Part shown: piece by piece, positions 46,801 to 64,000 of the stretch
Numbering within the stretch: position 1 is the stretch's first letter
Layout: the number at the start of each line of letters is the position of its first letter
NCBI GenBank assembly: GCA_004794655.1
Contig: SMMW01000013.1
Coordinates: forward strand, 3,357,501-3,421,500
DNA: 64,000 nucleotides
Direction: 5' to 3'
Origin: Marisa cornuarietis
Lineage: Eukaryota > Mollusca > Gastropoda > Architaenioglossa > Ampullariidae
The notes under the pieces: generated by a model
The model's input: only the letters and a program-made list of their open reading frames with translations
Told to the model about the DNA's origin: nothing
Database searches by the model: none
Program-made: the position numbers and the translations under genes

Positions 46801-49594
46801 TGTAGGTGGTCTTTTTGGGGTTGATTTTGACAAGCCATCTCTTCGTCCAATCCTGTAGGACATTTAGTGTCTCTTGGAGTCGGTAGTTGGCAGTTGTCAG
46901 GTGTTCTTCTGTGCACCAGAGGACCAGGTCGTCTGCGTATATGGCTCCTTGGACATTTCGGGGGAGGTCCTTGATGATGTCGTTTATGAAGACAAGGAAC
47001 AAGGTAGGGCTGAGTACTCCTCCTTGAGGAACTCCTTCTCTCAGCGTCTTCTTTCGGCTGTATGTTCCGCCGACATGGACTCAGGCCTTCCTATTTGTCA
47101 GGTATTGAGAGATCCATTGGTACATGCAGCCGGATATGCCACACTTCTGGAGTTTCAGCCTCAATCCATCTTTCCAGACCTTGTCAAAGGCCTTTTCCAT
47201 GTCTATCCACACCGTCAGCGTGTGCTTCTTGTCCTGGAAGCCATCTTCAATCTTCTGGGCGATGTATGTAACCTGGTCTTCAGTTGAGCGATGTTGTCTG
47301 AAGCCTGCTTGTTCTGGTATAAAGATGTTGTTCTTGTCCAAGTGCCATGATAATCTGGAGTTAATGAGGCGCTCCATTAACTTGCCCACACAACTGGTGA
47401 GGCTTATGGGTCTGTAACTGTCCACCTTCGCTCGATCTTTGCCTTTCTTGTGGACGGGTACCATGTCTGCTTCTCGCCAGATTTGTGGGACGTGGCCGCT
47501 GTTCCAGCTGTTGTTGAAGAGGTCGAGGAGTTTGGTCTTGGCTCGTGGGCCCAGGTGTTGCAGCATTTCGTTGGTGACCTTGTCTGGACCAGGGGATTTC
47601 TTCTGACTTAGGGTCCTGACTGCTTCTTCAAATTCTTTCATGTTGAATAGTTTGTTCATGTAGTCTTCCTGGTGTTTTCTCTGTCTAAATTCTCTTCTTT
47701 CTTCATGGACTTGCTGCTTCTTTTCTTCTGGTACTGTGATGCTGCTGACCTCTTCATAGTTGTCAATGAATGCGTTTGCTGCTTTTCTACCTGTTAGTAT
47801 ATCTTGTGCTTGTTGTATGACAATCGGTGCACTTCTAGTATCTTCATCATTCATAGCCCTTACCAGCTTCCATAACTTGTTTCCTTCTCTGTCTAGGTTC
47901 AGTTTCTCTGTCTTTTCTCTCCAGCTCTTTCTTGTAGCTTCGTTGTAGGCTTTTCTGTATTTGGCGCTTGATTCTTTCAGTGCTATGTTGTTTTCTATGG
48001 TGGGGTCATTCTCAACCTTTTCCTGGTCTTGGAGACTTCATCTTCTAATTCTTGGAGTTCCTCTGTCCAATACGGCCTGTAATTCTGTCGTGCGCCTCGA
48101 GGTATTGTTTCTGAAGCAGCTTTGATGATCGCCTTGTTGAATGCATCAATGGCACGGTTGATGTTCTGATCCGCCGCACGTATTCCTTTGGTATACTTGT
48201 CTGACAACGAAACGAAAGTATCCCAGTTGGCTTTCTTGTAATTCCACCTGGGGAATGTCTTTGAATCTTGGGGCCTGTACTGCAAGTTGATGGCCAGTTT
48301 AACTGGTCTGTGGTCGCTGCCGCCTAACTGGTTCAGTACCCCTCTGGTTGTTTTCTTGGAGAGGTCGTCAGTGGCGAAAGCAAGGTCAGGGGTCGTTGAG
48401 GAGATCCAACTGCGCGAGAAGAAAGTCGGTGGGTCTTCTGGATCATTCAGCAGGATCATCTTGCTATCGATCTGCCAGTCCTCCACTTCCTCTCCTCTGT
48501 GATCCGTCTCGTCGTAGCCCCAACATGTTGAGTGGCTGTTGAAGTCGCCGACAGCCAAGCAGTTTTCAGCAGGGATATCAAGTGTCTGTAGAGAAAGTTC
48601 TTTGATGGGTGGGCAGTACAGGTTGAAAATGGTGAGCACAGTGCTGTTTACTGTAATCTTGACTCCGTTTATTTCAGCTTGCTGATTCGTGTCCACTTGA
48701 AGATCTCTTGTTGGGATGTTGTTTTTTACAAGAATCAGCACACCTCCCTTGTGTCTTCCTTCTCTGTCCATCCTGAAGGTTTGATAACCTCTGATGGTAA
48801 ATCTGTGGTTGGGATTCAGGTGTGTTTCTTGAATACAGGCCACATCTATTTTTTCAGCATGGAGTCTTTCGGTGAGGGCTAATTTTTTGTTGTAAACGCC
48901 CTCAGCGTTCCACTGTAGGATGTTGATAGGCCTCAGGGTCTCTTCTGTGGTTGTCGTTCCTTTTCGGCCAGTAGCTTTTAACCTCCGCCTCCAAAACCTG
49001 ACTCCTCGCATCGGGGCGTGGTGACCACCAGTATCATGGGGTGGGCCCTGTTGAGGCGCAGGGCCCGGCACTTCGCCTGCCTGGCGGGACCTCACAGGCA
49101 AAGCACCATATCGTTTAGAGTAAGCGTTGTCCATTCATGTGAGTGTCAGTGCGTTGTGCTGCCGTTAAGCGCCCGATGGCCCAGCACATCCGTCTTCGGC
49201 GTCAGTTTTCTTGTCCGAGTGTCTTTCTCGTAGAGAGACTTGCCGACCAAGGCTAACGACCATCCTCTGGCCGGGTGTTTTATGGAGTTTTCCTTCTCCA
49301 AGGGTTGTCCTCCTTCATCCGGGCTTGGGACCGGCAGGTTACCCGGGGGGTTTCCAGGCGGAGTTGTGAGCGAGAGTCTGCTGAGGTGCGTGTATGTGTG
49401 TGTCTGTGTCTCGTACAGCGACAGCACCTTGTCCTAAGGTCTCTTGCATTTTCTGTTTTCAGATGCGTGCATTTCGGAATCTGAAGTCGTTAGGGCGAGA
49501 TCCCAGGGGCAGAAGCAAACCGCTAGTCGACAACTTCCGACCTGTGCAGCCGACCAGCAATCGGAAGATTCGAGGCAATTTCGAGCCATTCTGA
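38756..49594 (+). CDS. alpha-carbonic anhydrase copy D (complete)
   Basis: Eight exons, 286 residues: 38756-38813, 40136-40165, 40484-40654, 41718-41872, 42615-42707, 43131-43197, 44638-44792 and 49463-49594. The first 19 residues form a signal peptide. Zinc ligands are His115, His117 and His140; Glu127 and Thr220 are kept; Cys41 and Cys224 should pair. The shuttle position is Arg85 instead of His, as in E, so the proton transfer route should differ from A and C. The terminal exon is two codons longer than in A/C and ends GNFEPF. The last intron carries a 4.1-kb LINE on the opposite strand. No disabling change in exons; predicted functional. Confidence 0.93.
38814..40135 (+). other. CA-D intron 1
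   Basis: Lacks the transposons of CA-C. Contains a CT run (39345-39363), the degraded counterpart of the intron-1 frame (39515-39658, with a TGA and an in-frame 24-base loss) and GTGC repeats at 39771-39796. Confidence 0.75.
40136..40165 (+). CDS. CA-D exon 2 (mini-exon)
   Basis: 30 nt, WTYESGSN. The acceptor GATAG gives the only in-frame junction; the nearer CAAG would not. Confidence 0.82.
40221..40291 (+). repeat. (GT)n(GTGC)n microsatellite
   Basis: About 22 GT units followed by seven GTGC units. Confidence 0.92.
40484..40654 (+). CDS. CA-D exon 3
   Basis: 171 nt. Codes ESCHGQRQSPINV and ends NDGRT; Arg replaces the shuttle His. Confidence 0.92.
40655..41717 (+). other. CA-D intron 3
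   Basis: GT microsatellite at 40829-40887 and a GATGAG/GGA-rich run at 41633-41680 just before exon 4. The rest is unrecognised. Confidence 0.75.
41718..41872 (+). CDS. CA-D exon 4
   Basis: 155 nt. LHFHWGS (His115, His117), GSEHTI (Glu127), FPME. Confidence 0.93.
41873..42614 (+). other. CA-D intron 4
   Basis: Much shorter than in A/B/C, without the RTE-like piece. No feature apart from CA-rich patches at 41950-42010. Confidence 0.75.
42615..42707 (+). CDS. CA-D exon 5
   Basis: 93 nt, MHVVAWKTAY with the third zinc His (140). Confidence 0.92.
42708..43130 (+). repeat. CA-D intron 5 with gggcactggtct minisatellite
   Basis: About seven diverged units of gtgtaatgtgggcactggtctaaag at 42950-43125. 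Confidence 0.75.
43131..43197 (+). CDS. CA-D exon 6
   Basis: 67 nt, IQGSDNPSLTPV. Acceptor TTGCAG, donor GTACAA. Confidence 0.9.
43198..44637 (+). other. CA-D intron 6
   Basis: 43375-43500 is closely conserved with CA-E 62035-62190, with an open reverse-strand frame (VFLWMVMSLGAYLENG). 43600-44450 has nothing recognised and is largely missing from E. Confidence 0.65.
44638..44792 (+). CDS. CA-D exon 7
   Basis: 155 nt. [13 protein letters not shown] (Thr220, Cys224), VVEWTIF. Confidence 0.93.
45232..45242 (+). repeat. target-site duplication of the LINE (left)
   Basis: GTGAGCGAGAG, repeated exactly at 49366-49376. Confidence 0.9.
45243..49365 (-). mobile_element. I-group LINE in the last intron of CA-D
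   Basis: 4123 bp between 11-bp duplications, reverse to the gene, ending in an ACAACAACAACAA tail at 45243. CA-E has the uninterrupted sequence at 63363-63373, which fixes the borders. It carries endonuclease, reverse transcriptase and RNase H regions. A gag-like ORF1 is absent apart from a short frame at the 5' end (LGHRALNGSTTH), so it is probably 5'-truncated. It is lightly damaged and hence young. Confidence 0.93.
45263..49134 (-). pseudogene. LINE ORF2: endonuclease, reverse transcriptase, RNase H
   Basis: Three reverse-strand segments. 49134-47995 is an apurinic-type endonuclease with QETHL, GDFNSHS and GGSDHRPV. 47854-47081 and 47002-45263 are in one frame and cover the reverse transcriptase (SPGPDKVTNEML, YRPISLTSCVGK, GFRQHRSTEDQV, IDMEKAFDKVW, GVPQGGVLSP, IYADDLVLW) and RNase H (HVYTDGSAE, FFTDALSV, GNEAADTLAKEG), with a terminal CPC...H...C cluster. 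Defects are a frameshift near 48000 and a TGA at about 47081 where an Arg codon fits. The RNase H Glu seems to be Lys (FKAKVVAIQ). RNase H plus this endonuclease points to the I/Nimb/R1 group. Confidence 0.9.
49366..49376 (+). repeat. target-site duplication of the LINE (right)
   Basis: Second copy of GTGAGCGAGAG. The gene's intron continues with tctgctgagg as in CA-E. Confidence 0.9.
49463..49594 (+). CDS. CA-D exon 8 (terminal)
   Basis: 132 nt with TGA. MRAFRNLKSLGRD, DNFRPVQPTS, end GNFEPF. Confidence 0.92.
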   Translation: MRAFRNLKSLGRDPRGRSKPLVDNFRPVQPTSNRKIRGNFEPF

Positions 49595-51070
49595 GCAAGA
49601 CTGGAATATGTCAGCGAAAGTCGAAGGCCTCTTCTTCATTCAACTTTTCCATGTTTTTTGACGAAATTCTGTTTAGAGCTGCATTTTTTAAAATTTGAGA
49701 GGGAAGAATGCTTCTATCGTACAAAGAGGTCCAAGGTTCATTGGTTTGAGTAGATGTATGGGGAAGGATCACCTACGTTTTGCCGCAGTAATTGGTTACT
49801 ATAGGTGGTGTTCTTTTCCATTTCATGCTCTTAGCTACTGGCTCCAAAAGGCCTGATGTCAACTGTTGTGATGTTCAATGCTGGTTGCCAGATCTCTATG
49901 TAGCAATCTTTATTTTTCTTGTCTGGGATTTTGTTTTTGGTTTGTTTTCTCTATGTATTTTTAATAATGTACATTTATCTCACATTTTTAAAATTTAATT
50001 TAATTAAGTGTAATTTTTATACTAGATTTACACTCTTTTTTTATAATTTTATCAATGTATGTGAAAAGAAGCCCCACACATTCACTACTTTTAGAAAATA
50101 ATGGTTCGACCAGCTGCTTTCTAGCGGTATTTATTTCTTTTGTGGTAAGGCATTAGTATCATTTCAGAGTTTTAAATAATTTCTTCTTTTATTCCTTAAA
50201 AGATACGTTATCTAGTATTTGTTCTTTACTTGTTTTGATTATAAACTGGCATGGCTTTCCAACATCTTTACTACCGATGACAGTGGTAGCATTCTATCTT
50301 TTCTCCCAAATTCAATAAATTCTGACCTATGATTATGAAATTCTAGTGTGACTGAGTGTGTTTATGTGGACAGATAAATGTTTGCGGATTTATATATATA
50401 TATATTTAAATATAAACTGTCACAAAATAAACGAACATTAGCAGTGCATGGTACTAGGCATCCAGCATACTATTAATAGAGACAATGATTTTCCTAAGCT
50501 TCCCCGTTTAATTAAAAAACAAATGTCATTTGGAGCATACACAAATTTTACATTTAACAGGCATTTAGTAACAGACAGGACCTAACAAAATGCAGACTCT
50601 GTGTAAATGTTTGGAATAAAAACGCTGGTTTGGCTGTTTGTTTAAACGATTCATCCACTTACCCTCCTACCCTTCTTGTATGTAAGAGGTCGTGAATGTG
50701 ATTGTGACTGTGAATCCGACTGGGAAAACTTTCAAATACCACCTCACTGATGAAATCTCTGTGACCGGACCATGTCGGTGTTTATGACCTCATCATGGCT
50801 GTGTGTGAGTCTTCTTTGCCTTGTATTGAGCCTGTCACACAAAGTGAAATGCGCTATATTGTTGTTATATTTATAGACAGAACCATAGAAAGTTTCTCAC
50901 ACAATGGTATTGTCAGACACAGACAACTGGCGGATATGGTAAATGCGTTTTTGAGTTTTGAGACAGGAAAAGAAAACATGCTGCTTAAAGTTACTTTACT
51001 TCATTTTATTTTTACTTATTAGAGTATCCTCAGTAAAGCCCAACAAAATTCAGACAGCGAGTTAAAATGG
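49595..51070 (+). other. 3' flank of CA-D
   Basis: AT-rich. The first 400 bases resemble the CA-E 3' flank. A candidate AATAAA is at 50314-50319. No gene is seen to 51070. Confidence 0.65.
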
Positions 51071-51936
51071 TCGTATTTTTAAAGTATTGGTGAGCACAAC
51101 AGATTCAGAGCTCTGCATTGAGGGGATTGTATACTAGGATGAACTCTTCTGATGTTAGGAAAGGGAGAGAACTGCCAAGGCGGTAATGCATATGGTGGTT
51201 GTTACATCCACCTCTGAACAGATGGACGAGACAATGATGTTTATTCACCTCTGAACAGATGGACGAGACAATGATGTTTCACAGCAGGTGTATAAATAAG
51301 GACAACGCCACAAAATTGTTCATTTCCAAGAATCCCTTTTATATATTATATATATTATAATATATTATATCCCCATTTTTTACACTTATTTCCTTTATTT
51401 TCCCGTTTTAGAAATGCTATGGTAAGATTTAATTGAAAATAAACCGCGTAAAAAACGAATAGGAACAAAAATGACTAAGCACGTTAGCTCACTAGTGGTA
51501 TACGACAAAATAACAATAATAGAAAAAGGATTTATATAGCGCTTTTCTAAAGATTTGCTCAAAGCACTTCACATAAATCACATACAGACTGAATCAGCAA
51601 CAACCAGGCACCCATATTGAGATATTATAAGAGACTTGCTCACTTCTACAACATACACTTACACACACATAATTTACAGACACATGTTATGCACGCTCAT
51701 GGTCAGGACAGGGTCGTAGGGAAGTCGTCTTTCTAAAAAAAATCTTTTGTGTGTAAAGATATAAGAACAGTTAATTGAGGAAATTGGTCTACCATGGCAA
51801 AGAAAGAGAGCAATGATTAATAATTGTTATGAATTATATGCAATCATAATGAATCATTCGTAACCGTTATGTTGCAATCATTTTGAATCATTAATATAGG
51901 GAATTTTGTTAATATCTCATGCATGTGTGTTTACAG

Positions 51937-52022
51937 ATGCACATAGGAACACTGGTTACGGTACAATGGACAATGCAATAGAATACCACGACGGATTGGC
52001 AGTCCTGGCTTTCCTCTTTGAG
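51937..52022 (+). pseudogene. pseudogene F exon 5
   Basis: 86 bp against 93, 7-bp deletion. Downstream codes match A (YHDGLAVLAFLFE) in the shifted frame. Confidence 0.88.
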
Positions 52023-52189
52023 GTGTGTGCCGCTATAACCCACGGATTTTTATTCTTTGCTTGCCTGCTGAGCCACTTATGCACAGATTATAGACTTTTA
52101 TTTCCATCATGCACCTCGCTGCTAAACCTTCTTAGTCTGATGCTTAGTCACAAAACACTGCAGACACTCAGCATAGTGTACATCGTCAG

Positions 52190-52570
52190 GAAGGCACAGG
52201 TTTGAAATGAACTGTAATGAGGCCACTGGTCTGTAGTATAAAGTCACACGTGCACTAGTCTGATGTATAATGTAATGGGCACTGGTCTGTAGTATAATGT
52301 CACACGTGAAGTATTGTATGATGGGTGCACTGATGTTTATAACATACCATGGGCAGTGGTCTAGCATGTGTGTAACTGGGGCACTGGTCTGAAGCTTGGC
52401 GTAATGTTGGCACCGGTTTGAAGTGTAGTGTGATGCGGACACTGGGTGATTGTTTGACCAACACAGAACACAATCTCAAGTGCTTCAGTGTGTGAACAAC
52501 GTTGTTTCTCAACAAAGCACACGTCAGTAAAATTAGAAAAAAATCAGTGATGTCTCACATCAGTAATGTC
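52190..52570 (+). repeat. pseudogene F intron 5 minisatellite
   Basis: Diverged cactggtctg and cagtaatgtcac units as in A. Confidence 0.65.
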
Positions 52571-53148
52571 ACAGGTCAGTGACTTTAGAATCCAGGTACG
52601 CAAAGCAGCTTAATGTTCCGGACAGCGTTCAGTCTTACGCGCTAAACAAACTAACAAAGAGAGAGGAAGCCCAAAAAGCATAAAGAGAAGGAATTAAGTT
52701 CAGTTCTTTTTTTCTGCACGATTTATCTCCCTTTGACCACTTTTCGTCACCTAGTTGTGCGCCTTTTCTTTTTCAAAATTCTGAAGGTAGTTTTAACTGA
52801 GCAAATATGAACAAACTTTTGAACATATTTGGCTAAGTTCTTATATATATCCGTCATGTGAAAGTTTTGCCAGACGGTGAACATTTGTCTATATTTTTCC
52901 CAATCACGACCAACTGCTGAACTGATGGGCTCATTATCACACGGATTTACACACCGCAACGAGAAATACTAAGACATTAATCATATCTTTAGGACATTAC
53001 AATTGTGTTCAATGTCCTTTCTCACCTGGCATTAGCCCTGATCCTTGGGAACCCTGAGACACGTTATGTGCGAGAGAGTAAAAGATATTTTTTCGAGATT
53101 TGTATTTATATTATTTGTTGCGATCATGTCTAGATTATTTTCAAATTG

Positions 53149-53160
53149 TAAGATGAAAGC
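53149..53160 (+). repeat. target-site duplication of the F LINE (left)
   Basis: TAAGATGAAAGC, repeated at 53994-54005. Confidence 0.85.
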
Positions 53161-53993
53161 GGCAAACCCACTAAATTTTTTTTAATGAAGACTGGCGTAA
53201 GACAGGCTTGCATATTATCGTCGACAATCTTCCTGATGGTCATAGACTGGATTGTGCGTAAGACATCCCAAGACAACAACACCGTTATCCAGTGGACCTT
53301 CACCAAACAGCTGGAGGACCTAGACGACCGAAGTGATGAAAATCAACAAGCAGGAATTCCTAATCCATCTTAAGGGGATAACTTCCTGGAAACAAACCGC
53401 TTCACATATCTAGGGAGCACCGTCAACAAGGACTGTGGAGCGGACGACGATACATAAAAGCCACATCAACAAGACCAGGCATGCTTTCAACAGCCTACGC
53501 CCCATCTTGAACTCCCGAGCATTATCCTTCCGCATTTAAGACCCGCATCTTCAACATCAATGTGGAGGCAGTCCTACTGTATGGCTCTGAAACCTGGAGA
53601 GTGACAAACGCCATCAACAACAAGCTCCAGACCTTTACCAACCGATGCCTTCGCCATATTTTGGGAATAAAATGGTCTGAACAGATCTCCAATAGCAGCC
53701 TGTGGAAAAGAACTAACCAAAATCCCACTAGTCAAGACATCAAAAAGCGCAAGGGCTGGATAGGACACACCCTGCGCAAACCAGCTGACACCATTGCCAG
53801 GAAGGCACTTGACTGGACTAGAGGAGAGTCGGGAGGCCAAAACTGACCTGGACAAGATCAGTAAAGAGCGAGGCAGAGGATGCCGGAACCGCATGGGCCC
53901 AATTGAGGGGGGGGGGCTACCAAAAATCAGGTCCGCTAGAGAGGTGTTGTTGCGGCCCTATGCTCCTCGAGGAGTAACAAGGAATAACTAAGC
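53161..53993 (+). mobile_element. 5'-truncated RTE-like LINE in pseudogene F
   Basis: 833 bp. Broken frames give MKTGVRQACILSSTIFLMVI (palm start), then NRFTYLGSTVNKDCG, VEAVLLYGSETWRVTN, FTNRCLRHILGIKW and KKRKGWIGHTLRKPADT, the order of RTE-type C-termini. The YADD region is lost. Ends gaggagtaacaaggaataac. Flanked by a perfect 12-bp duplication. Confidence 0.85.
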
Positions 53994-54025
53994 TAAGATG
54001 AAAGCATTATTTGTTTCATCGCTAG

Positions 54026-54133
54026 ACGATGAGGATGATATCAGTTTTTTCCACTAATAGACTTACTCCAGAATAACCACAGGTACTACATTTATCAATC
54101 TTCAGCGACACCATTCGGTTCTATGCCGGTCAG
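54026..54133 (+). pseudogene. pseudogene F exon 7
   Basis: Lacks the LTTPPC codons; TAA in frame after FFH. Confidence 0.85.
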
Positions 54134-54426
54134 GTGAAGAAAAACCCGCTGAGGTTTTAGCCTACGTTTCATTTTTTCTAAAGAGCCTTGTTATTTTTCT
54201 TTGGTATTAAAGAAACTTAATTTGTCTTTAGCCATGTAGCGGGAGTAGTACCATTTTGCCGCAACGTACTATGGTCCCGCTGGAAGGGGGCTCACGTCAC
54301 TCAACCTCCCTGTCTTCCCTCCTTCCCCCCAGGTGCTAGGTGTTAGTATGCTAGGTATGTCCGGCTACAGCCACATCATTTCACTCACACATGCGTCTGT
54401 GTTATCTGACATTTCTCTAATTTTAG

Positions 54427-54545
54427 ATGAACGGATTCTGAAATCGGAAGTCACCATGGGAAAACAGCAGAAATAAGCCGCTAATCAACAATTTCGGGCC
54501 AGTTGACCAACGATCGGGTGGTCCGACCCAAGTTCAAGCCATAAT
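54427..54545 (+). pseudogene. pseudogene F exon 8
   Basis: Starts ATGAACGGATTCTGA: an Arg codon has become TGA. Remaining text still aligns with A. Confidence 0.85.
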
Positions 54546-57020
54546 GACTGTAGCAGTAGTAGCTCAAGGTCAGAGTTCAGCTGAGCACAAAGAGGTGGAC
54601 ATGGCAGATGTATGACACAGGAGGGAGAGGGTGAGACGCGATAAGATGGAAGATAGGTCGGAATAAAGACGCTTACTTACTACAATGACGAAATAAGGAG
54701 TCAGGAACTTCAGGGCTTATTTCCAATTCAGATTTTGAGCGTTTCTATACAATGTTCTAATTTCCAGTACCATATAGTCCTGCAGTTTTTGCGTGTATAT
54801 GTATACATGTGCATGCTTGTGAGCGTGTGTGTGTGTGTGTGCGCGCGCGCGCGCGTGTGATTGTCTCTGTATGTCAATATATGGATATATATGTGAAATA
54901 TGCTTGTGTGTGTGGAACTTTTCAGATAAAAAATTTCACGTAATACGTTTGTGCACGTACTATACGTGATTAACTGATAACACAACCTTTGAAGCTCGTT
55001 ATGCTGCCTTGGACATCGTCAAGGCCAATAAATGAATTAGAAATTAACTCCCCTACACTTCACTCCGACATTTCCTTATAAGTTTTCTTTAATAATGGTT
55101 ACGTTCTAGCAGGTAGATGAACGGTTATATATGAAAGACCACACTGAGCAGCCAAGTGATGGGTCTGTCTAAGCGTGCCAGGTGTGTTCCAAATCATTGA
55201 TGAGCTTACAAAAATTGCTCGGCAAAGACACAAACGGAGGATGTGATACCACGGATAACAACGAATGCACTTTATCAAAAAATGATCTATCATGGGCTGT
55301 ATTTCGTGATGTCAGAGTTTTTGACCCTATTCTATATGTTTTGTAAGCTTCTCACGTGCAAGAAAATAATTTATTGTTGTGCAGAGGTTGGCCGTGTCCT
55401 TTGAACCCGGACAGCTCACATGCATCCGATGGCGTGTTTTTCCGCCGACTGGTTTCACTCACTCGCCAGCTCTTACTGTCTCACAACATTTCCGGTAAAT
55501 ACAGGCAGGTTTACATCCTAGTGGTAACTACAAAGTTTTATATCCTGGTGGTAAATATAGGCAGATTTACATCCTGCTGGTAAAAAGGAGCTTAAGAAAT
55601 ATGTTGCAGATTTCTCTGAGAAACAATTTCTCGCCTTTTTTAAAGTTTGAAACTATTTTATTTCTATAATCAATTTTTGCAAAAGAGGCTTTAAATGAAA
55701 CGGGACGCGTATTATTATGAAGAACAAAATCTCCGTGTAAATCCTCAAGTTGAAGCAGCTGACAGAAACAGTAAGACACTATTTTAACTTTCCAGAAATT
55801 GTGGATATCATCAGCAAACATTTTTCAACTCTCCTTTGTTTAAATACTTTGCTTCGCCCTCTCCGATTCCTACTTTGTCTGTGAAATACATTTACTTCGT
55901 TTTGTGACAGGCGCTGACAAGATACTAGGTATGTAATTTAAATGGCAAATACTTTACTTTTAAAGGGGGTGCCGTAATTCTACTAAGACAGTATCAGGAT
56001 TGTTTTAGAATTTTAGAATTGTTTAAAAGTGTTTAAATGAGAAAACAAATAATTTTAGTACAAATATTTAATTTTGTAGTTGTGTTGGCAATAAAACTTC
56101 TTCAGTTCCTCAGACTTTCATTGATAGTTTCTTCTCTCAATGGTGTGTTGGCCGTGTCCACAGAAGCACTAGCTGAGTATTAACCTTGTTCATGGATAGT
56201 AATGGTTGGGAAATTCGTGGAGAAAAAATGGTTTCATGTCTTACTTGTTGATAAAGAAACTGTGGTCCGATGGCACAGCGGCTATAGCGCCTGTCACCAA
56301 TAGCGCGAGGACTGACTGTCATGAGTTCAGATCTCCTCTAAGGCACGCTGCTTTTTCTCTGCATGTAACACCTGTTTACAGGCCAGGCTGCTTTGCCGTG
56401 ATAATAAACTGAGTTACTGGCTCGGCGTGAAGTACCTTTTCCCCTTCCAATCCATTCATCAATTTCTTTTTCCATCATTTTTTTCCTTATTATTTTCTTC
56501 CCGTGGCATTAAGAGCAGCTCACACTAGACTGACAAAGAAAAACTAGTCTGTCTTTAACTAATATTAATACTACAAACTGGAAAAAATCAGTTTCCTTCA
56601 TTTTTCTTTCAGTAGATCAGAAATATTCAAATTATTATCCAAGCGGAAAGTTTAAAACTACTCCGTGTGCACATGAGGTGACTACTCCGTGATCTAGTTG
56701 ATGACATTATTTGTCTACCTTAACTGATAACCTGGAGAGTATGTAGAGTCATTATCACTTTTATTTGTTTGCTTAACTTAAAATCCCCTTTCCTGTCTTT
56801 TTCACGAAGGGACTAATCTGATCACCATTACTATTTTTACTCAGCAGACCATAAGTACAGGTCTACGCCTTTACAGGGTCTAACACTGTATGTGGCTTCA
56901 CTTTGTGAAGATTTACACTTGATAGGGATAATCTGTCATTTCAACATAATTAAAATGTGGGTGTTTACTCTCCATTTCTGTTGTCCTGTATAGCTTGTCA
57001 TTGTCTTACTGACATACAGG
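54546..57020 (+). other. spacer before CA-E
   Basis: Shared spacer with GT/GC repeat at 54827-54858, the acaggcagg repeat at 55500-55580, the family-2 SINE at 56264-56515, and the promoter block from 56990. No gene. Confidence 0.75.
56264..56515 (+). mobile_element. tRNA-derived SINE (family 2), spacer copy 4
   Basis: Head ggtccgatggcacagcgg, B-box-like gttcagatctc. Same insertion as in the other spacers, more diverged. Confidence 0.6.
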
Positions 57021-57082
57021 AGGAAGTACCTAAAAATACACACAGAGCTTTTCCCCCCGCAGTGCGAGTGTGAGCTATCGCC

Positions 57083-63589
<6,507 letters not shown>

Positions 63590-64000
63590 GCAAGACTGCA
63601 ATCAGCCTGCGAAACTCCAAGGCCTTTTCCTTTATTCATCTTTTCGATATTCTGTTTTTTTGAGCTGGGTCGTTTTGAATTTGAGAGGGGAAATGCTTCC
63701 GCCGTAAGAATAAGGGTCCAAGGTGTGCGGGGATAAGGATCACTTCTACGTTTTGCCGCGGGGCTTGGTTACTATTTAAGTGGTGTTCTCTTCCATTTCA
63801 CACTCTTAGCTCTTAGCTACTCGCTCGAAAAAGCCTGCTGTCAACTGTTCAGTGCTGGTTGCAAGGTCTCTATGTAGCAATCTTCCTTCATCTAGCCTGG
63901 GAATTTGTTTTTGGTTTGTTATTTCTCTTTATTGATAATAATACATTCGTCTCATATTTTTAATTTTGAATCAGTTGACTTATTTTTCCTATCTTTATAC
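63590..64000 (+). other. 3' flank of CA-E
   Basis: Similar to the CA-D flank. No clear AATAAA before the window ends. Confidence 0.6.

Larger units (their letters stand above)
51070..54545 (+). pseudogene. alpha-carbonic anhydrase pseudogene F (3' half only)
   Basis: Begins within intron 4 (similar to A from about 3520); exons 1-4 are absent. Exon 5 (51937-52022) has a 7-bp deletion after ATGCACATAG that shifts the frame. Exon 6 is reduced to agaatccag plus donor (52587-52595). Exon 7 (54026-54133) is 47 bases short, lacks the TTPPC part and has an early stop. Exon 8 (from 54427) has TGA as codon 5. Intron 6 is split by a LINE and the terminal region by two small insertions (about 54235-54365 and 54548-54690). 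Exon 7 begins A-like but has a D-like middle (ttttttccactaat). Confidence 0.88.

Noticed and set aside
46874..47287. 137-codon + strand frame
   Set aside because: Lies opposite the reverse transcriptase of the LINE, whose domains are clear on the - strand.

Overview
The window reads as animal nuclear DNA, most likely from a mollusc. It is AT-rich, with GT-AG introns, many microsatellites, tRNA-derived SINEs and several LINE lineages. Its unifying content is a head-to-tail array of alpha-carbonic anhydrase (CA) genes, all on the + strand. No prokaryotic features were seen. The mollusc call is an inference from the gene family and the retroelement types.

Layout: CA-A (708-6567; its signal-peptide exon lies left of the window), pseudogene CA-B (about 8745-14840), CA-C (23481-32422), CA-D (38756-49594), 3'-half pseudogene CA-F (about 51070-54545) and CA-E (57083-63589). 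Each complete gene has eight coding exons with the same splice phases: a signal-peptide exon, a 30-nt mini-exon, then 171, 155, 93, 67 and 155 nt and a terminal exon. The products are 286-287 residues. They carry a signal peptide, the three zinc-binding His, the Glu/Thr gate and a Cys pair expected to form the disulfide of extracellular CAs; no membrane anchor is visible. A and C form one subfamily and keep the His64-type proton shuttle. D and E form a second subfamily with Arg at that position.

The spacers between genes are themselves homologous. Each has a 3' flank, a short repeat (acaggcagg...), a tRNA-derived SINE, then a TATA-like promoter with the ATG about 55 bases downstream. This shows the array grew by tandem duplication of gene-plus-spacer units. 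Mobile elements account for most of the size differences: an RTE-like remnant in intron 4 of A; SINEs, a gag-only LTR element and LINE fragments in and after B; a THAP-type transposon relic and a hAT-like MITE in intron 1 of C; a 4.5-kb insertion with transposase-like frames after C; a 4.1-kb I-group LINE with target-site duplications in the last intron of D; and a 0.8-kb RTE-like LINE in pseudogene F.

The most notable observations are the duplicated, frame-neutral mini-exon in CA-C, the subfamily-wide change of the proton-shuttle residue, a short conserved reading frame in intron 1 of every copy examined, and several transposon insertions whose empty site is preserved in a paralogue. I did not find a wholly new system.
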